Assembly (NCBI GenBank): GCA_016871975.1 | Contig: VHBM01000009.1 | Location: 1 to 25,345, forward strand | Length of the DNA: 25,345 nucleotides | Origin: Nitrososphaerota archaeon | Lineage (GTDB): Archaea; Thermoproteota; Nitrososphaeria; Nitrososphaerales; Nitrosopumilaceae | Direction of reading: 5' to 3' | Shown here: positions 22,665 to 25,345 of the stretch, in pieces | Layout of the letters: every line of letters begins with the position of its first letter | Position numbering within the stretch: position 1 is the stretch's first letter | Translations under genes and position numbers: made by a program | Notes under the pieces: model-generated | Told to the model about the DNA's origin: nothing | What the model saw: only the letters and a program-made list of their open reading frames with translations | Database searches by the model: none

Positions 22665-23156
22665 ATGGATACTAATGAGCGGATACAAGCTCACCTCCTG
22701 TCAGTGTGGCGACAGACAAAGAAATTTTTCTCAATTAGTGGTAGTGAAGGAATGTTGTTTTTAACTGACAGGCATTTGATTTTTGTAACAAAGACAGAAG
22801 CAAAAATGAAATGGTGGCAAGCTGCAGTACAAAGACAAGCTGTAACATTGCTCAAGTCAAAAAACGTAATGATTTGTCATGATGGGTATAACGAAGAAGG
22901 TTTGCGATTAGATTTACAAAATAAAAAAAACTTGGAGGTAGATTTTGATAATATATTGAGTATAGATAGCGAAGAAAAGTCATGGGGCAGTGTGTTAAAT
23001 GTTGAGCTAAGCGAAGACGGTAAACCAAAAAAATATCAATTTTCTGTTGTTTTAGATTGGGTAAAATATCCAGTAAAAGATCCTACCAAATACATGAGAG
23101 TAGATTGGTCACCTTTTATTCAATATATTAAAGAAAGACAAAAGATCACGAAGTAA
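22665..23156 (+). CDS. PH/GRAM-like hypothetical protein coupled to cbiE
   Basis: A 163-residue soluble protein. GSEGMLFLTDRHLIFVTKTE (26-45) is the strand-turn-strand start seen in PH, GRAM and related bacterial PH domains, followed by more short strands (LRLDLQNKKNLEVDFDNILS). The family fit is a pattern reading only. A TATA-like TTTTTAAC at 22635-22642 makes the ATG at 22665 leaderless. cbiE starts one base after its stop (TAA A ATG), so they form a two-gene operon, although no link to cobalamin synthesis is evident from the sequence. Confidence 0.8.
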   Translation: MDTNERIQAHLLSVWRQTKKFFSISGSEGMLFLTDRHLIFVTKTEAKMKWWQAAVQRQAVTLLKSKNVMICHDGYNEEGLRLDLQNKKNLEVDFDNILSIDSEEKSWGSVLNVELSEDGKPKKYQFSVVLDWVKYPVKDPTKYMRVDWSPFIQYIKERQKITK

Positions 23157-23157
23157 A

Positions 23158-23859
23158 ATGGGAATAGTTTATGCAATTGGTGTAGGTCCAGGTTCACAAG
23201 ACTATGTTACTGATATTGTTAGAAAGATAATTCGAAATTCTGATGTTATAGCTGGCTACAAATATACTTTAAAAACAATTCAAGATCTTCTTTCAAACAA
23301 AGAAGTTTATGAGATAACAATGAACTCGCAAGAAGAGATTTATCAGAAAATTAAGACCAAACTTGGAAACAAAACACTTGTGGTGCCATTTACTGGTGAT
23401 GTGAATTTTTCAGAATCTGAAGTTGTTGATAGATTATTCGAAATTTTCGGTAATGTAGAGATCATTCCTGGGATAAGCTCCATTCAAGTAGCAGCTGCTA
23501 AGGCACAAGTTCCTCTTGATAAGGCCAAGGTGATTACAATGCATATAACAACCTCAATAGAGGGAAAAAAACTTGAGCTGCAAAAGGCACTTTTAGATGG
23601 TTTTAGTGTAGTTTTGGTGCCAAGACCTTGGCCAAAAAATCAAGAAAAAAATTTCATGCCATCAGAAATTGCAGTTTATCTAAAGAAGAATGGTTTTAAT
23701 ACATCAAAGATGAGAGTGCATATTTTTGAATCATTAACAAATTCAGATGAGTCATCGTTTATTGGCACAGTAAATGAGTTAGAAAGAAAAACGTTTTCTG
23801 ATCTATCTGTTATGGTTTTTAATCAAACTAGATTAGAATCGTATGCTAGTTTTTCCTAG
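23158..23859 (+). CDS. cbiE: Cobalt-precorrin-7 C5-methyltransferase-like protein
   Basis: An SAM-dependent methyltransferase of the tetrapyrrole family. GVGPG (8-12) is the N-terminal loop, VEIIPGISSIQVAAAKAQVP (about 100-119) the CbiE-type SAM-contact block, and VITMHITTS follows at the expected distance. The usual SGDPGF motif is here TGDVNFSES, keeping only the Gly-Asp. At 233 residues it has no CbiT fusion, so the C15 methylation/decarboxylation partner must be encoded elsewhere. It follows the PH-like gene by one base. Its last 14 bases overlap the convergent cupredoxin-like gene. Confidence 0.87.
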   Translation: MGIVYAIGVGPGSQDYVTDIVRKIIRNSDVIAGYKYTLKTIQDLLSNKEVYEITMNSQEEIYQKIKTKLGNKTLVVPFTGDVNFSESEVVDRLFEIFGNVEIIPGISSIQVAAAKAQVPLDKAKVITMHITTSIEGKKLELQKALLDGFSVVLVPRPWPKNQEKNFMPSEIAVYLKKNGFNTSKMRVHIFESLTNSDESSFIGTVNELERKTFSDLSVMVFNQTRLESYASFS

Positions 23860-24844
23860 CATCGTCTGGATCAGGATTTCCTATAGTAACTGAACTAGAC
23901 TGAGGAAATGCGTAGATAACTAGATCCATCCATGGATAGTCGAGGTCAACTAGTCTGTAGAACCCCATTTCGTTTATTGTTATACTCCACTGGCCTCCCG
24001 GTGATATAGTGCCACTCTTTACCCTTCCATCAATTACAAAAATACAATCGCTTTGAACATAGCTATATCCTGAATCTCTGGTTTTTGATGTATCGCCCTC
24101 GCATGCAAATTGCTTACCGCTAGCTGAAGCCTCTGTAAATCTACTATTCTGTCCTAACCCAGATCCACTTGTAACACTGTGTGAAACAATATCATCATTT
24201 ACAAATGTAATAGTAGTTCCAGGAGCGATAGAGATTCTTGAAGTCGAATAATAACTAAAAGTGGTGTATGCTTGTCCTAGTTTTTCTTTATATGTTACAC
24301 CACTTGGATCTGATGAGCCTTTTAGTATGTGTACTATAACATTACTAGGTTTAGATGGTGTTGTTGTCTTTGTAACTTTTTCAAATGTTGAGATTTTAGT
24401 TGTATAAATTACTTTAGAAGAAGTGCCATCTTGTGTCAAGCTTCCTGTAAAACCATAAACAGAGCCTTGAGTAGACTTTTCGATTAATCTACCAAAAAAT
24501 TGTAGTGAGACTTCATTACCTGATATGTCTTCAGCTGTTCCCTGCAACCTGATAAAGCGGCCATCTCTGAGAATGGTTCCACTAAGATCAGTTGCAATAA
24601 AATCTTCATTATCTAATGAGACTATGCCGTCATCAACAACAAAATTTGCATCTCTTGCTGTTTTTGAAGTTGTAGAAAGAAACAGATCTAGTTGAGATGT
24701 TTGAAGTGAGTTAGTTGTAACGGCAAAACCTGCACCTTCTAGTGAGTATGCACTGCTTGAAACAATTTGTGCATGTGCTTGTTGTGTCAATAAACTAATT
24801 GTTACTCCTATAGTCATGATTATCAAAATTTTAGTCTGCTGCAT
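23846..24844 (-). CDS. Exported protein with degenerate cupredoxin domain
   Basis: A signal peptide (residues 1-25, ending QQAHAQ) is followed by a novel beta-rich N-terminal region (about 30-150), a Thr/Ser/Pro linker (155-167), and a C-terminal cupredoxin-like domain (about 200-313). In that domain ISIAPGTTITFVNDDIVSHS gives the first copper-ligand His222. The usual C-x-x-H-x-x-M is D300-L-D-Y303-P-W-M306, so Cys and the second His are replaced while Met306 remains. An insert with Cys248 and Cys267 may form a disulfide. It probably does not hold type 1 copper. It has its own leaderless promoter. Confidence 0.87.
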   Translation of the reverse strand: MQQTKILIIMTIGVTISLLTQQAHAQIVSSSAYSLEGAGFAVTTNSLQTSQLDLFLSTTSKTARDANFVVDDGIVSLDNEDFIATDLSGTILRDGRFIRLQGTAEDISGNEVSLQFFGRLIEKSTQGSVYGFTGSLTQDGTSSKVIYTTKISTFEKVTKTTTPSKPSNVIVHILKGSSDPSGVTYKEKLGQAYTTFSYYSTSRISIAPGTTITFVNDDIVSHSVTSGSGLGQNSRFTEASASGKQFACEGDTSKTRDSGYSYVQSDCIFVIDGRVKSGTISPGGQWSITINEMGFYRLVDLDYPWMDLVIYAFPQSSSVTIGNPDPDDARKN

Positions 24845-24866
24845 TAGTTTAGTTTGAAATTATTTA

Positions 24867-24877
24867 GTTTATAATTT
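24867..24877 (-). promoter_or_regulatory. TATA box for the degenerate cupredoxin gene
   Basis: Minus-strand AAATTATAAAC centred near 24872 predicts a start about two bases before the ATG at 24844. Confidence 0.55.
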
Positions 24878-24923
24878 GCTACTAAATTATTTTAGATGTG
24901 TTATGTATTATATATAGACACGC

Positions 24924-25345
24924 CTAGATCTTTGGTACTTGGAGTTCGCCTTTTTCAAATAATTCAATCATATATGCCTCAATTAGTCCGCCAGCAAACA
25001 ATAGTGCTACAACTATGCCAATTTCAATACTAGTAGCTCTACCATCTAATTTTATTGGAATTTTTTTAATGAGTTTTTGTGCTAAAAGTAAGCTTCGTGA
25101 CATTGCTATTGAATACGCTGCTAGCTCCATTAATCCAAATGGGGTTAAATAAAGAATCGATAGTGATGGAATTTGGTTTAGTAGTGGATTAATTGTTTTA
25201 AACGCAGAAAAAGCAATCCCTGTTTGCCATGATGCAAAAAATCCCCAAGCTATTCCAAATCCAGGAATAAACATAGGTAGTGCTATTGTTAGATTGTGTA
25301 AGAATATTCCAACAGCATCAATGTTTTCAACCAGAGCCTCAAATT
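24924..25345 (-). CDS. SpoIIM/DUF95-family membrane protein, 5' end outside window
   Basis: The reading frame is open to the window edge, giving 139 visible residues and no sure start; the ATG at 25274 is internal. An IFLHNLTIALPMFIPGFGIA segment and the following ASWQTGIAFSAF, then LTPFGLMELAAYSIAMSRSL, match the SpoIIM/DUF95 pattern (first helix, G-rich turn, and a P-x-G-x-x-E-L-x-A helix). At least three membrane helices are visible, the last at about EIGIVVALLFAGGLIEAYMI. SpoIIM is a sporulation protein in Bacillus, but archaeal members are widespread and of unknown role. Confidence 0.8.
   Translation of the reverse strand, partial: FEALVENIDAVGIFLHNLTIALPMFIPGFGIAWGFFASWQTGIAFSAFKTINPLLNQIPSLSILYLTPFGLMELAAYSIAMSRSLLLAQKLIKKIPIKLDGRATSIEIGIVVALLFAGGLIEAYMIELFEKGELQVPKI

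Noticed and set aside
1..25345. Defence island, prophage, IS element or CRISPR array
   Set aside because: No transposase, integrase, Cas, restriction or toxin-antitoxin genes and no repeat-spacer pattern were seen; the genes look like core chromosome.

Overview
The window looks like a chromosomal segment of an ammonia-oxidising-type archaeon (Nitrososphaerota/Thaumarchaeota, most like the low-GC Nitrosopumilales). The reasons are an archaeal information-processing set (PCNA, TFS, Rpo11, archaeal TyrRS), a two-ring Cdc48, an archaeal AmrS, cobalamin-synthesis genes, secreted proteins with a PEFP tail or a cupredoxin-like fold, and AT-rich TATA boxes about 26 nt upstream of leaderless starts. 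No amo genes are in the window, so ammonia oxidation itself is not shown. The DNA is very compact. No gap exceeds about 250 bases. About a third of the genes start with GTG or TTG, and many convergent genes overlap at their stops. I see no tRNA, rRNA, CRISPR array, insertion sequence or prophage.

Layout. 1-2.9 kb: the start of a gene leaving the window, a small HTH-like protein, a cytosolic cyclophilin followed directly by a secreted PEFP-tailed protein, two zinc-ribbon miniproteins and a conserved hypothetical. 3.0-8.1 kb: a secreted LEA14-like protein, a PfkB kinase, an all-alpha dUTPase/MazG-type pyrophosphatase, a translationally coupled DegT aminotransferase plus MtrA-like corrinoid protein pair, a four-helix membrane protein and TyrRS. 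8.1-11.8 kb, minus strand: cbiH, then an apparent operon rpo11-tfs-pcn-ask that joins transcription, replication clamp and aspartate-family synthesis. 11.8-16.2 kb: hypotheticals including an unlisted 50-residue protein, a dual-specificity phosphatase, AmrS, a cyclase-family hydrolase, a stand-alone Lrp/AsnC ligand domain, a RecA/KaiC-like protein without a P-loop, and a two-cluster ferredoxin. 16.2-19.6 kb: an hsp20-cdc48 proteostasis operon, divergent from an ACT-like protein across a promoter rich in inverted repeats. 19.7-25.3 kb: a type II NADH dehydrogenase, a secreted cyclophilin/PsbP-like/CFI-box fusion, a PH-like protein coupled to cbiE, a secreted protein with a degenerate cupredoxin domain, and a truncated SpoIIM-family membrane protein.

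Functional threads. Two corrin-ring methyltransferases (cbiH, cbiE) and a stand-alone MtrA-like corrinoid-binding candidate point to cobalamin synthesis and use. Hsp20, Cdc48, two cyclophilins and several exported proteins point to protein quality control inside and outside the membrane. No single large novel system stands out. The best candidates for new biology are the MtrA-like protein, the three-part exported cyclophilin, and the operator-like repeats between hsp20 and its divergent neighbour.
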